A stretch of DNA of 64,000 nucleotides from Sedimentibacter sp. MB35-C1 (GCF_030913635.1 NZ_CP133188.1:930001-994000); one strand, 5' to 3'. Positions 46,885-56,910 are shown, counted from the stretch's first letter. Program-made: numbers and translations. The notes: generated by a model not told the origin, from the letters alone.

Positions 46885-47880
46885 ATGACAGTAAATTTAA
46901 AAGGAAGAAGTTTTCTAACATTGATGGATTTTAAACCTGAAGAAATTAGATATTTGCTTGATTTGGCGCATGATTTAAAATCAAAGAAAAGACAAGGCAT
47001 ATCTAATAACCTGCTTAAGGGTAAAAATATAGTATTATTATTCGAAAAAACGTCTACAAGAACAAGATGCTCTTTTGAAGTGGCTGCATTAGATGAAGGA
47101 GCTCATGTAACATTTTTAAATTCTGATTATTCTCAAATGGGAAAAAAGGAATCTATAGAGGATACAGCAAAAGTTTTGGGAAGATTCTATGATGGGATAG
47201 AATATAGAGGTTATGGACAAGAAATGGTTGAAGATCTGGCAAAACACTCCGGTGTGCCTGTGTGGAACGGCTTGACGGATATAGATCATCCTACTCAGAT
47301 ACTGGCGGATATGCTGACAATAGAGGAGCATTTGTTTAAGCCTCTAAATAAAGTCAAACTTGTATTTGCCGGAGACATAAGGAACAATATGAGCTATGCA
47401 TGGATGTATGGTTGCGCAAAAATGGGCATGCATTTTGTAGCATTTGGACCTAAGGAGCTTAGTCAGAAGATTGATTCTGGCATATTGAATAAAGTTTATG
47501 AGACTGCAAAATTCACAGGAGCAAAAATTGAAATATCTGATAATATTGAATGTGTTAAGGATGCAGATGTAATTTATACAGATATTTGGGCTTCTATGGG
47601 CGAAGAGGAACAGATACCGGAGAGAGTAAAAATACTTTCGCCGTTTAAAGTGACCTCTGAATTAATGGATGCAACAGGAAATGAAGATGTTATATTTATG
47701 CATTGTTTGCCTGCTTTTCATGACTTTGAAACAAAAATGGCAAGAGAACAATATGAACTGGGGTATGATATAAGAGAGGTAACGGACGAAGTTTTTAGAA
47801 GCAAAAATTCCGTCGTTTTTGATGAAGCTGAAAATCGGCTTCACAGCATTAAAGCGGTGGTGATAGCTACTATAGGATAA
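46885..47880 (+). CDS. argF: Ornithine carbamoyltransferase
   Basis: A 331-residue enzyme that interconverts ornithine plus carbamoyl phosphate with citrulline. Signatures are FEKTSTRTRCSFEV (carbamoyl-phosphate loop), WNGLTDIDHPTQILAD and FMHCLPAFHD (ornithine loop). It may work in the catabolic direction (arcB role); sequence alone does not decide, and no arcA or arcC is in the window. The context with ornithine aminotransferase favours ornithine degradation. GGAGG is five bases before the ATG. Confidence 0.95.
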   Translation: MTVNLKGRSFLTLMDFKPEEIRYLLDLAHDLKSKKRQGISNNLLKGKNIVLLFEKTSTRTRCSFEVAALDEGAHVTFLNSDYSQMGKKESIEDTAKVLGRFYDGIEYRGYGQEMVEDLAKHSGVPVWNGLTDIDHPTQILADMLTIEEHLFKPLNKVKLVFAGDIRNNMSYAWMYGCAKMGMHFVAFGPKELSQKIDSGILNKVYETAKFTGAKIEISDNIECVKDADVIYTDIWASMGEEEQIPERVKILSPFKVTSELMDATGNEDVIFMHCLPAFHDFETKMAREQYELGYDIREVTDEVFRSKNSVVFDEAENRLHSIKAVVIATIG

Positions 47881-47915
47881 AAAATATATAGAAATAATAG
47901 ATATAAAACTAACTA

Positions 47916-47956
47916 AAAAATGACATCTGATATGTATATTATGAGGTGTCATTTTT
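47916..47956 (+). terminator. argF terminator
   Basis: AAAAATGACATCT and AGGTGTCATTTTT pair over 13 positions with one wobble, and the 3' arm ends in a T-run. Confidence 0.85.
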
Positions 47957-48168
47957 AGTTAAATTTTAGCATGCAGATAGAAATTAAGAAGGACTTTTAT
48001 TGCGTGTATGCAATTAAAATATTCTTTGTTGCAAAAATAAGTACGATTTAATTAATGTTTTGAAAGCACAGAATGAAAATTCATAACATATTTAAACTAA
48101 CATTATTTTTCAGAAATGACGTTTTTATCTTAAAATACAGTAATATCTTGAATTATATTAACTATTTC

Positions 48169-48197
48169 TTGACATTGATATTGAATATAGATATAAT
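48169..48197 (+). promoter_or_regulatory. Consensus sigma-A promoter of the ornithine aminotransferase gene
   Basis: TTGACA (48169-48174), 17-base spacer, TATAAT (48192-48197). Both hexamers are perfect. No sigma-54 element, as used by Bacillus roc genes, was found. Confidence 0.85.
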
Positions 48198-48263
48198 AAA
48201 TTTTATAAATTTAAGCTGAAAATAAATTCTGAAAAAATCTAGATGTCCTAAGGAGGTCAAAAA

Positions 48264-49454
48264 ATGCAATTATCTAAAAAAATAATGCAAAAAACGGAAA
48301 AATATGGTGCTCATAATTATCACCCTAAAGAAGTTGTTATTGATAAGGCAGATGGCATGGTAGTTACAAATCCCGAAGGCGAAGAGTTTTATGATATGTT
48401 GAGCTCATATTCCGCGCTGAACTTTGGGCATAGACATCCCGAATTGGTGCAAACGGCAAAAGACCAGTTGGATAAAGTTACTCTGACCTCAAGGGCATTT
48501 TACAACAGTGTGTTAGGCGAGTGGATGGAAAAACTCTGCAAGGTTACGGGAAAAAATATGGTTCTCCCTATGAATACAGGAGCCGAAGCTGTTGAAACTG
48601 CGCTGAAGACCGCCAGAAAATGGGGGCAGTCAGTAAAGGGGGTTGAAGAAGGCAAACAGGAAATTATAGTATGTGCCAATAATTTTCACGGCAGAACAAT
48701 TACTATTGTGTCCATGAGTACCGATCCTGATGCAAAGCAAGGGTACGGACCGTTTACACCTGGATTTAAAGTGATAGAATATGGTAATATTGAACAGCTT
48801 AAGAAAAATATTAGCGCAAATACAGTAGCATTTTTAGTTGAACCTATACAAGGCGAGGCAGGGATAATAGTTCCTCCTGAAGGATTTTTGAATGAAGCTC
48901 TTAATATATGCAAAGAAAATAATGTTTTGTTTATAGCGGATGAGGTACAGACTGGATTTGCAAGGACAGGTAAGATGTTTGCCTGCGAGCATGAAGGTAT
49001 TATTCCTGATATGTATGTTCTTGGAAAAGCGTTGGGCGGAGGAATTATTGCTGTATCGGCAGTTGCTGCAAATGAGGATATTCTTGGAGTTTTTACTCCC
49101 GGTTCACATGGGTCTACTTTCGGCGGAAACCCTTTGGGGGCGGCCGTATCAATTAAAGCCATGGAAATACTTGAAAGAGATAATTATCCAAAGCAGGCAG
49201 AGGAAAAAGGGGAATATTTCATGGAAAGACTTAAAGCTATTGATAATGATGATATAGTTGAAGTAAGGGGAAAGGGCCTCCTAATAGGAGTGGAGTTTAA
49301 AGAAAATGCTGCACCGTATGTAAAGAAACTTATGGGAAATGGCATTCTTGCAAAAGAAACCCATGAAAGAACAATTAGGTTTGCTCCCCCTATAACGGCC
49401 ACATATGAGCAGCTGGATGATGCTTGTAAAAAAATTGAAAAAGCATTCGAGTAG
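48264..49454 (+). CDS. rocD: Ornithine--oxo-acid transaminase
   Basis: A 396-residue class III aminotransferase that converts ornithine to glutamate semialdehyde. It has [59 protein letters not shown] (cofactor Asp) and [11 protein letters not shown] (Schiff-base Lys). AAGGAGG precedes the ATG. The TAG stop codon is the base triplet duplicated by the insertion sequence that follows, so the reading frame is intact. Confidence 0.96.
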   Translation: MQLSKKIMQKTEKYGAHNYHPKEVVIDKADGMVVTNPEGEEFYDMLSSYSALNFGHRHPELVQTAKDQLDKVTLTSRAFYNSVLGEWMEKLCKVTGKNMVLPMNTGAEAVETALKTARKWGQSVKGVEEGKQEIIVCANNFHGRTITIVSMSTDPDAKQGYGPFTPGFKVIEYGNIEQLKKNISANTVAFLVEPIQGEAGIIVPPEGFLNEALNICKENNVLFIADEVQTGFARTGKMFACEHEGIIPDMYVLGKALGGGIIAVSAVAANEDILGVFTPGSHGSTFGGNPLGAAVSIKAMEILERDNYPKQAEEKGEYFMERLKAIDNDDIVEVRGKGLLIGVEFKENAAPYVKKLMGNGILAKETHERTIRFAPPITATYEQLDDACKKIEKAFE

Positions 49455-49517
49455 TGATGTGACCCCAATAAGTTAGACTTTGTAGCGTAGTAGTTTTGTG
49501 AACTGCTACGCTATTTT

Positions 49518-50388
49518 TTATGCAGCCGAAAGGCTAAGTCTGTATTCTACAGGACTCATCCATCCAAGCTTCTCTTTAATCCTTTTTTCGTTGTAATACT
49601 TAATATATTTTTCTATCGAATTTTTAAGTTCTTCATAACTGTAGTAAACCATACCATAATACATTTCCTGTTTCATAATTCCAAAGAAGTTTTCCATAGG
49701 AGAATTATCAATGCAGTTTCCTTTACGCGACATACTCTGAAATATTCTGTTTGATTCAAGTACACGACTATATGCTTTCATCTGATATGCCCAACCTCTA
49801 TCAGAATGGAATGTTCTCCTGTATTTACAATCTGAGGTAATCTCTATTGCCTCATTTAAGGCTTGCATTACATTTTGGCCTGATGGTCTTAGAGAAATGC
49901 TATGACTTAGGATTTCTCTATTGCATAAATCCATAAATGGATCCAGGTAGAGCTTTTTGATCCACCTCATAATATTTGAATTCCGACGTATCAGTTGTAA
50001 TCTTCTGGTGAGGAATATTTGTATCAAAACGTCTATTAATTCTGTTAGGTGAAATCTTACCAACATTCCCTTTGTATGAGCTGTACTTACGACTTTTGCG
50101 AGTGAAAGCAGTCACCTGAATATTTAGCTTTTGCACAATACGCTGAACCTTCTTCTTGTTGATGAGCAGTCCTTACTTTCTTAAATCGCCATGAATCCGG
50201 CGATAGCCAAAATCCTTATGTTCCTTACGTATATCTAAAATTTTCTGTTCTATCTCCTGATCTGGATTCTCCATTTCAAAGCGCTTTTGCCAATACATAT
50301 ATGTTGATTTTGGGAAACCTGTAACTGCGAGAACATCTTTTAATTTGAAGGATCCTCGGAGGCTGTGGATGATTCTCGCTTTTTGTTC
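49518..50388 (-). pseudogene. IS3-family transposase OrfB (DDE integrase), broken
   Basis: The frame begins in -1 phase relative to OrfA near 50388 (EQKARIIHSLRGSFKLKDVL). It is interrupted by TAA at 50173-50175, where relatives have GEGL-like GDLRKEGL (probable GAA to TAA). It then shifts frame in the A-run at about 49957-49961, where one A appears lost (VDQK then KLYLDPFMDL). Downstream the integrase core is clear, with TTDTSEFKYY (first Asp region), RTFHSDRGWAYQ (second Asp) and NSPMENFFGIMKQEMYYG (Glu). The protein would be non-functional. Confidence 0.9.
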
Positions 50389-50906
50389 TGAGGTGTTCCC
50401 TCTAAACGCAGCCTCCTCAATTCTTTTAAATATGCATTCTCAATTCGTAGTTTAAGATTTTCATCTTCAAGTTGTTTAAGATACTCCGTTTCTACATTTA
50501 TTTTTTTACTCTTATCAAGATTAATATCTTTTGGTTTATCCACTTTTGGTCGCCGCCCCTTCTGTTTAGGTTTCAAGGCATCAGGTCCAGCAATACGATA
50601 ATCATTAACCCATTTGCTTATTAATGGTGGATTATTAATTCCAACCGAAAGCGCTAAATCCTGATAAGAAACCTCTGTAGTTAGATACAACTCTACCACA
50701 TGAAGCTTAAATTCGAAAGAGTAAGTTTGATTTTTTCGTTTTCTCATTAAGCCATCAGAGCCAAATTCATTGTATGCAGAAACCCATTTTTGTAAGTCCC
50801 TCGTAGAAGAGATATTATATTCTTTAGATAGAAAAGCGAATCCGCCCTTTCCAGCTAAATATTCTTGCACAACTTTCATCTTAAATTCATAACTATATTT
50901 TGCCAT
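50340..50906 (-). CDS. IS3-family transposase OrfA (helix-turn-helix)
   Basis: A 188-residue protein with two helix-turn-helix units: YSYEFKMKVVQEYLAGKGGF with STRDLQKWVSAYNEFG, and YSFEFKLHVVELYLTTEVSY with NPPLISKWVNDYRIAG. A C-terminal coiled coil follows (LKQLEDENLKLRIENAYLKEL), which serves multimerisation in IS150-type OrfA proteins. The frame is intact. Without OrfB it could only act as a DNA-binding inhibitor. Confidence 0.9.
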   Translation of the reverse strand: MAKYSYEFKMKVVQEYLAGKGGFAFLSKEYNISSTRDLQKWVSAYNEFGSDGLMRKRKNQTYSFEFKLHVVELYLTTEVSYQDLALSVGINNPPLISKWVNDYRIAGPDALKPKQKGRRPKVDKPKDINLDKSKKINVETEYLKQLEDENLKLRIENAYLKELRRLRLEGTPQNKKRESSTASEDPSN

Positions 50907-50980
50907 TCAAAAACCGACCTCCCATCAGTTAGATTTTTAGGTCTAACTTTTGGGGGTCGGTTCATAGTTCGAATGCTTTT

Positions 50981-53900
50981 TTATATCTCCTGTTCCTGAA
51001 CATCTCTCAAGCTGAAATCCGAAGCTTCCTCCTTATCACTCAGCATGATGGTAGAACTCATATGTTCTTTTTCTTTCATATTTCTGAAGGCGTTTGTAAG
51101 CATAAGTTTAATTCTGTTTATTTGGTTAACTTCACTTATTCCGGCATCATAGTCAATTGGAACAATGTTGGACATAGGATATGCACCTTTTAGTTTCTTA
51201 ATCATGCCTTTGCCCGTTATGTGATTCGGAAGGCAGGCAAACGGCTGTAAACATAATATATTATTCACACCCGAGTCTAAAAGCTCAATCATTTCTCCTG
51301 TTAGAAACCATCCTTCCCCGGACTGATTTGCTAACGAAAGAAAATTTCTTGCTTTTTGAGCAAGTTCTGCGATGTTTGAAGGAGGAGTAAATCTTTTTGA
51401 TTTCTTGAATGCACTAACGCTTGCAGTCTTGTACAGATCAATTGCCTTAACTGCTGCGCTACTAAAAAATCTTGTTTTTTTAGTGCCTAAAAGCAGTTCG
51501 TCATACTTTATAACTCCATTAAGTGAACTGTATGAGAAAAAGTCCAGCAAATCTGGAACAACAACTTCCGCTCCTTCTTCCTCAAGAAGAGAAAATACGT
51601 CGTTATTTGCGTTTGGATGGAACTTAACAAGTATTTCTCCTACTATTCCGACTTTAGGTTTTCTTATGCTTTCATCAAGTGCAATGGTGTCAAAGTCATG
51701 AACGATGTCTTTTATCAGGCGATTGAATTGGAGATAGCTTCCTGATTCAATAACCTTGTGACATTTTGCAACCCATGTGCTGTATAGTTTATTAACAGAG
51801 CCCTTTATCTTTTCATAGGGCCTTGTTCTGTAAGTTGCCCGCATCAACGTATCGCCTATTACCAAACCCATTATCAGCCTGTTAATAAACGGTACTGTTA
51901 TTTTAAATCCGGGTTGTTTTTCCAAACCAATCATATTGAACGATATGACGGGTATATTACTATAGCCTAAGTCTTTCAATGCTTTTCTGATAAATCCGAT
52001 ATAATTGGTTGCACGGCAGCCTCCACCTGTCTGAGAAATCATAAGTGCTACACTACTAAGGTCATATTTTCCAGATTCTAGTGCATTGATAAGCTGGCCG
52101 ATTACAATTATTGACGGATAGCATGCATCATTGTTAACTACTTTGAGCCCAACATCCACAGCATGCTTATCTACTGCGGGCAGAACAACTGCATTGTAGC
52201 CTGACACTTTTGCAGCAGTTTCTATAAACTGAAAATGTATGGGTGACATTTGCGGAATCAGCAGTGTGTGCGTTTTTTTCATTTCCTTAGTGAACAGAGG
52301 ATTTTGATCACCTTCTTCTGTTCTTATATGCGTAACACCGTTTTTATCTCTTTCTTCCATTGAGGCGATAAGCGAACGGATACGGATTCTTACAGCTCCC
52401 AAATTTGTTATTTCATCTATTTTTATTACGGTATAAATTTTATTGTTTCTCTGCAATATTTCGCTTACCTGATCGGTTGTTACAGCATCCAGACCGCAGC
52501 CGAAAGAATTGAGCTGTATAAGCTCCAAATTATCGGTGTTGGCAACGCAGGTTGCTGCAGCGTATAGTCTAGTGTGGTATGCCCACTGGTCAATGACTCT
52601 CAACGGCCTTTCGATTGGGTATTTGTTGTTGAGAGAGTCTTCTGAAAGAACAACAAGACCGTATCCTTCTATCATTTCAGGAATGCCGTGATTAATTTCG
52701 GGATCAACATGGTATGGCCTGCCGGCAAGGACTATACCCTTCTTATTATTTTCCTTGATGTATTTAACAGCCTTTGCTCCTTCATTTCTAACATCTTGTT
52801 TATAAGCGAAAAGTTCTAAATAAGCTTTATGAACTGCATTTTTAATTTCATCAAATGATATGTTTTCTGATATTCCCAGTTCTTTGTAAAGTTTATTAAT
52901 AAGGAGTTCCTTTTCGTTTAAGTTCAGGAAAGGCTTGTAAAATTTAATATTATTCAGATCAATGTTTGCCTCTATAGATTCGGGATAGGAGACTACAACC
53001 GGACAGTTATAGTGATTTCCCGCATTTGCATCTTCCTTTATATTATAAGAAATACAAGGATAGAAAATTTTTGGAATTTTCTTGTTTATTAAATCAACAA
53101 TGTGTCCGTGGGTGATTTTACCCGGATAGCAAACAGACTCTGATGGAATTGTTCCCATACCAAGTTCATATATCCTCTTGCTGGATACTCCTGACAGAAC
53201 AACTCTGTATCCAAGTTCTGTGAAAAATGTAAACCAGAAAGGATAATCTTCGTACATATTTAGTACTCGTGGTATGCCTATTAATCCTCTTTTGGCCTCT
53301 TCAATTGAAAGTGGTTTATAATTGAACACTCTTTTGTACTTATATTTGTATAAATTGGGGAGAGGTTCTTTTTTTTCAGTATGAGTGTATTTTTCAGCTC
53401 CTCTTTCGCAGCGGTTACCCGATACAAAATATCTTCCGTCGGAAAATTTATTAATTGTCAGTAGGCAGTTGTTTGTGCATTGCCCACAACGGTTCATAGT
53501 AGTGTTGAATGAGAATTTTTCTAAATTTTCTTCTTTTACAAATGTGCTGATTTTGGAACTGTCGTAGTTACTTCTTGCTATAAGAGCTGCACCGAAAGCT
53601 CCCATAACTCCTGCAATGTCAGGTCTTACGACGTTTCTTCCAGTTATTAGTTCAAATGCCCTCAAAACAGCATTGTTGTAGAAAGTACCTCCCTGTACAA
53701 CTACTTTTTCGCCTATTGAATCTAGGGATTTTAGCCTTATAACCTTGAATAGTGCATTTTTTATAACTGAATATGATATGCCTGCTGAAATATCGCTTAA
53801 AGTTGCACCTTCTCTTTGAGCTTGCTTAACTTTGGAGTTCATAAAAACAGTACATCTGGTTCCTAAATCAACCGGGTGCTCGGACATAATTGCTGCTTCT

Positions 53901-55306
53901 GCGAAGTCTTGTACGCTCATATCAAGTGAATTTGCAAAAGTTTCAATAAATGAGCCACAGCCTGAGGAGCATGCTTCATTTAGCATTATAGAATCAATAA
54001 CTCCATTTTTTATAATCATGCTCTTCATGTCCTGTCCGCCGATGTCAATTATGAAGTCGACTCCGTTTAAAAAGAAATCGGCTGCTTTATAGTGAGCAAC
54101 AGTTTCAATTTCTCCAGTATCAACGCTTAAGGCGGCTTTTATTAAATGCTCACCATAGCCTGTTACGGCTGTGAATGCAATTTTTATGTCCTTATGCATT
54201 TTGCTGTAAAGCTCTTTTACAGCTTTTACAGCTGTGTTCAATGGATTTCCTTCGTTGCTGGTATAATATGAATATAGAATTTCGCCGTCCTCTGTTATAA
54301 GCACTAGCTTTGTTGTTGTAGATCCTGCATCTATTCCCAAGAAAGCCGGACCGTTGTACTCGTCTATATTTTTTTGTTTTGCCTTATGGTGATTGTGTCT
54401 AATTAAAAATTCATTATATTGATCTTTTGTTTCAAACAATGGATTCAAATCTTTCTTGCGGTACTCAATATTAGTTTTTTCCATTGTTTTCTCAATCTTT
54501 TTATAAAAATCATTAAAGTTTATTTCAGTGTTATCTTCTGACATTAAGGCTGCACCCATAGCAACGTAATAGTTTGCGTCTTTTGGGCATGTGGAATTTT
54601 CACTGCTTAAGTTTAGTGTCTGCTTAAATCTTTCTCTAAGTTCAGAAAGGAAGTATAATGGGCCTCCTAAAAATGCTACATTTCCTTTTATTGGTCTTCC
54701 CTGAGCAAGGCCGCTGATCGTTTGATTAACCACCGCCTGGAAAATTGAAGCTGCAATGTCTTCTTGTCTTGCACCTTCATTTAAAAGGGGTTGAATGTCA
54801 GATTTTGCGAATACTCCGCATCTGGAGGCAATCGGATAGATAGTGCTGTGTTTTTTGGACAATTCATTTAAGCCAGATGCATCAGTCTTCATTAAGACGG
54901 CCATTTGGTCGATGAATGCACCTGTGCCCCCTGCACATGAACCGTTCATGCGCTGTTCAAGATTTCCCGACAGATATGTTATTTTAGCGTCCTCTCCGCC
55001 CAGTTCTATAACCACGTCAGTTTGTGGGATATATTCTTCTATGGCACGTGTGGATGCCGCAACTTCTTGAACAAAAGTAATACCTAGAGATTTAGACACA
55101 TCAATAGCACCGGAGCCTGTGGTACTTATTTTAATTAAGCTGTCCTTCAGTTGTTCTGATGCATTTTTAATAATCTCGGTGACAGTGTTTCTAATATCGG
55201 AATGATGTCTTTTATATTGTTTGTGTATTAGATTACCTTCATTGTCTATTACAGCTATTTTTACTGTCGTAGACCCTATATCAAGCCCTACAAAGTAATT
55301 TTTCAT
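50981..55306 (-). CDS. 2-hydroxyacyl-CoA dehydratase activator-like protein, multidomain
   Basis: A 1,441-residue protein. Two ASKHA ATPase modules of the HgdC/BadF/BcrA type lie in tandem: residues 1-270 ([43 protein letters not shown]) and about 320-590 ([40 protein letters not shown]). The CAGGTG and CSSGCG segments hold the cysteines that ligate the bridging [4Fe-4S] cluster in HgdC. A cysteine motif ([13 protein letters not shown]) and a DUF2229/HgdB-like part follow. The start at 55306 has GGAGG five bases upstream. Such proteins may couple ATP hydrolysis to low-potential electron transfer; the partner is not adjacent. Confidence 0.88.
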   Translation of the reverse strand: MKNYFVGLDIGSTTVKIAVIDNEGNLIHKQYKRHHSDIRNTVTEIIKNASEQLKDSLIKISTTGSGAIDVSKSLGITFVQEVAASTRAIEEYIPQTDVVIELGGEDAKITYLSGNLEQRMNGSCAGGTGAFIDQMAVLMKTDASGLNELSKKHSTIYPIASRCGVFAKSDIQPLLNEGARQEDIAASIFQAVVNQTISGLAQGRPIKGNVAFLGGPLYFLSELRERFKQTLNLSSENSTCPKDANYYVAMGAALMSEDNTEINFNDFYKKIEKTMEKTNIEYRKKDLNPLFETKDQYNEFLIRHNHHKAKQKNIDEYNGPAFLGIDAGSTTTKLVLITEDGEILYSYYTSNEGNPLNTAVKAVKELYSKMHKDIKIAFTAVTGYGEHLIKAALSVDTGEIETVAHYKAADFFLNGVDFIIDIGGQDMKSMIIKNGVIDSIMLNEACSSGCGSFIETFANSLDMSVQDFAEAAIMSEHPVDLGTRCTVFMNSKVKQAQREGATLSDISAGISYSVIKNALFKVIRLKSLDSIGEKVVVQGGTFYNNAVLRAFELITGRNVVRPDIAGVMGAFGAALIARSNYDSSKISTFVKEENLEKFSFNTTMNRCGQCTNNCLLTINKFSDGRYFVSGNRCERGAEKYTHTEKKEPLPNLYKYKYKRVFNYKPLSIEEAKRGLIGIPRVLNMYEDYPFWFTFFTELGYRVVLSGVSSKRIYELGMGTIPSESVCYPGKITHGHIVDLINKKIPKIFYPCISYNIKEDANAGNHYNCPVVVSYPESIEANIDLNNIKFYKPFLNLNEKELLINKLYKELGISENISFDEIKNAVHKAYLELFAYKQDVRNEGAKAVKYIKENNKKGIVLAGRPYHVDPEINHGIPEMIEGYGLVVLSEDSLNNKYPIERPLRVIDQWAYHTRLYAAATCVANTDNLELIQLNSFGCGLDAVTTDQVSEILQRNNKIYTVIKIDEITNLGAVRIRIRSLIASMEERDKNGVTHIRTEEGDQNPLFTKEMKKTHTLLIPQMSPIHFQFIETAAKVSGYNAVVLPAVDKHAVDVGLKVVNNDACYPSIIVIGQLINALESGKYDLSSVALMISQTGGGCRATNYIGFIRKALKDLGYSNIPVISFNMIGLEKQPGFKITVPFINRLIMGLVIGDTLMRATYRTRPYEKIKGSVNKLYSTWVAKCHKVIESGSYLQFNRLIKDIVHDFDTIALDESIRKPKVGIVGEILVKFHPNANNDVFSLLEEEGAEVVVPDLLDFFSYSSLNGVIKYDELLLGTKKTRFFSSAAVKAIDLYKTASVSAFKKSKRFTPPSNIAELAQKARNFLSLANQSGEGWFLTGEMIELLDSGVNNILCLQPFACLPNHITGKGMIKKLKGAYPMSNIVPIDYDAGISEVNQINRIKLMLTNAFRNMKEKEHMSSTIMLSDKEEASDFSLRDVQEQEI

Positions 55307-55537
55307 CGTGTCCTCCAAAGCCATTTGGCTTTAATATTCTATTACTGTATAGAATAAACTATTACAAAAATAAGATTATCGACTTGTCCGAGGGAAAAGC
55401 CGAATAACAGTGCAATATGCCTTGAGATGTAGCATATGTTGGCACATCCAGGCAGCTATATTTAATTTTATCGCTTTTAGTGCGTGTAATCTGTCTTATG
55501 TCCCTCATACATATATAAATTAAACTAAATTCTTGTT
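55307..55537 (-). promoter_or_regulatory. Long structured leader of the activator gene
   Basis: From the predicted start site the minus-strand leader is about 230 bases. It can form GTGCCAACATATGC paired with GCATATTGCAC (55410-55445), a distant GAGGGA/TCCCTC pairing (about 55391 and 55501), ATTCTAT/ATAGAAT, and AAAGCC-AAAT-GGCTTT placed immediately before the ribosome site. No known riboswitch class or T-box was recognised. It is a candidate cis-regulatory RNA. Confidence 0.45.
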
Positions 55538-55543
55538 AAATAT

Positions 55544-55571
55544 ATTATATCATTTTAAATCTTAAAATCAA
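55544..55571 (-). promoter_or_regulatory. Likely promoter of the activator gene
   Basis: On the minus strand TTGATT (complement of 55566-55571), 16-base spacer, TATAAT (complement of 55544-55549). The 180 bases from here to the next gene hold no other recognised feature. Confidence 0.6.
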
Positions 55572-55753
55572 CTTAAATAAATTAGTTGAGAAATATTTTC
55601 GTTGCAAAAATTATGCCTACATTTGCAAAAAGTAGTTATTTGTCAAATGTTTATTCCATAGATTATGAATTTAATCAAAAATTTGGAAAAGGCGTTGATT
55701 TTATTATTATATAAAGTTATTATATAGATAATATTAAGAAGGATGGTGGTTTT

Positions 55754-56431
55754 GTGAAATTAACTTATCTGGGGCATTCAGCGGTTATTTTGGAAGAAGG
55801 TGCATTTAAGGGCATTATTGATCCTTTTATAACAGGAAATGGGCTGGTTAAAACAAAAATAAGCGAGTTGCCAGATATAACACATATTTTTGTAACACAC
55901 GGACATTCGGATCATATAGGGGATACGGTAGAGATTGCAGAACGTACCGATGCATTGATTATAGCAAACCATGAAATATCAACATATTTCAATAAATTTA
56001 ATTTGCGAACCCATTCAATGCATATAGGAGGCAGAAAAAAGTTTGATTTTGGAACGGTAAAAATGATAAATGCTCTTCATGGTTCGGGTATTTTAGAAAA
56101 TGGAAATATGGTTTGTGGAGGGAATCCATGCGGATTTATAATAGAAGTTAACGGAAATAAGGTTTATCACGCTGGAGATACCGGACTTACTCTTGATATG
56201 AAACTTTTGGAAGATGAACACATAGATGTCGCATTTATTCCCATAGGAGGAAATTATACAATGGATATTGATGACGCTGTAAAAGCATCAGATTTTATCA
56301 AGGCTAAAAAAGTTGTTCCTATTCATTACAATACATTTGATGTAATTAATGCAGATCCGAAGAAATATAAAAATATAGTGAAATCTTCAGAGGTTGTTAT
56401 ATTGGATATTAATGAAAGCGTGGATATATAA
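55754..56431 (+). CDS. UPF0173-family metal-dependent hydrolase
   Basis: A 225-residue metallo-beta-lactamase-fold protein. Metal ligands are visible in VTHGHSDHIGD (HxHxDH), YHAGDTGLTLDM and VPIHYNTFD. It begins MKLTYLGHSAVILEEG, typical of YtkL/UPF0173. The start is GTG at 55754 with AAGGATGG upstream. Members lack a defined substrate. It has its own unit; the next gene has its own promoter. Confidence 0.9.
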   Translation: MKLTYLGHSAVILEEGAFKGIIDPFITGNGLVKTKISELPDITHIFVTHGHSDHIGDTVEIAERTDALIIANHEISTYFNKFNLRTHSMHIGGRKKFDFGTVKMINALHGSGILENGNMVCGGNPCGFIIEVNGNKVYHAGDTGLTLDMKLLEDEHIDVAFIPIGGNYTMDIDDAVKASDFIKAKKVVPIHYNTFDVINADPKKYKNIVKSSEVVILDINESVDI

Positions 56432-56453
56432 AGAAATTATTTTATATAAATAA

Positions 56454-56482
56454 TTGAATAGTAAAAATGCATATGATATAAT
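56454..56482 (+). promoter_or_regulatory. Promoter of the PII-like gene
   Basis: TTGAAT (56454-56459), 17-base spacer, TATAAT (56477-56482). The start site near 56489 lies after an in-frame ATG at 56485, which argues that translation starts at 56524. Confidence 0.7.
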
Positions 56483-56523
56483 CGATGAGCAATGTGAAAT
56501 GCAAGGGGAGGTCTTACTATAAA

Positions 56524-56874
56524 ATGTTTGCTTTAGTGTTAATACTAAATGACATATCAAAGCTTGATGATATACATGAAGCGTTTTACAGAGAAGAAAT
56601 AGGTGCTACTACAATAGACAGTCAAGGAATGGGAAAAGTGCTGTTAGACCACAATATCAACATACCTATGCTTGACAGTGTAAAAAAGCAGATAGATGGA
56701 AGAAAGCCATATAGTAAAATAGTTTTTAGTATCATTAGAGATAAGGAAAAGCTTGACAGAGTAGCTGCCAAAATTAATGAAGAAATGGAACGCTTCGAAG
56801 AACCAGGCATAGGATTTATGTTTGTAATGCCTGTAATCGAAGTTTATGGTTCAAAATCTGATGATATAAAGTAA
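56524..56874 (+). CDS. PII-like (GlnB-superfamily) small protein
   Basis: A 116-residue protein with the ferredoxin-like pattern of PII proteins: strand FALVLILND, helix LDDIHEAFYREEI, GATTIDSQGMGKVL (compare the PII GxTxxxxxGxGR segment), a shortened T-loop region, KIVFSIIRDKEKLDRVAAKI, and GFMFVMPVIEVYG as the last strand. Classic uridylylation and 2-oxoglutarate residues are not evident. The start at 56524 is chosen from the promoter position and the upstream GGGGAGG, although spacing is long (12 bases). It sits immediately before feo genes. The ligand is unknown. Confidence 0.6.
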   Translation: MFALVLILNDISKLDDIHEAFYREEIGATTIDSQGMGKVLLDHNINIPMLDSVKKQIDGRKPYSKIVFSIIRDKEKLDRVAAKINEEMERFEEPGIGFMFVMPVIEVYGSKSDDIK

Positions 56875-56880
56875 GTGCGA

Positions 56881-56910
56881 AGTATGATTGATTGACAATC
56901 ATACTTTTTT
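56881..56910 (+). terminator. Terminator of the PII-like gene
   Basis: AGTATGATTG and CAATCATACT form a ten-base perfect stem with a five-base loop, followed by TTTTT. It separates the PII-like gene from the feo operon. Confidence 0.9.

Larger units (their letters stand above)
49455..50964 (-). mobile_element. IS3-family (IS150-like) insertion sequence, inactive
   Basis: A 1,510-base element with imperfect terminal inverted repeats (TGATGTGACCCCAATAAGTT at the left end, TGAACCGACCCCCAAAAGTT inward from the right end). TAG is directly repeated on both sides (49452-49454 and 50965-50967), a 3-base target duplication. It carries two overlapping frames in the IS3 arrangement. The second is broken twice, so it cannot move by itself. 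Confidence 0.92.
49439..50981 (+). terminator. rocD terminator split by an insertion sequence
   Basis: AAAAAGCATTCGA (49439-49451) and TCGAATGCTTTTT (50969-50981) are a perfect 13-base stem when the insertion and one TAG copy are removed, leaving the loop GTAGT. The original hairpin lay between rocD and the convergent activator gene and would have served both. It is now interrupted by 1.5 kb. Confidence 0.85.

Noticed and set aside
48001-48263. Sigma-54 (-24/-12) promoter before the ornithine aminotransferase gene, as in Bacillus roc operons
   Set aside because: No GG-N10-GC pair in a suitable context was found, whereas a perfect sigma-A promoter is present.
53385-55070. Plus-strand frames of 60-86 codons opposite the activator gene
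   Set aside because: They are antisense shadows of a strongly conserved minus-strand protein, without ribosome sites.
55391-55506. 6S RNA or a known riboswitch in the gap after the activator gene
   Set aside because: Some segments (GTCCGAGGG, paired GAGGGA/TCCCTC) were reminiscent of 6S RNA, but the overall long-duplex-and-bubble layout could not be drawn convincingly.
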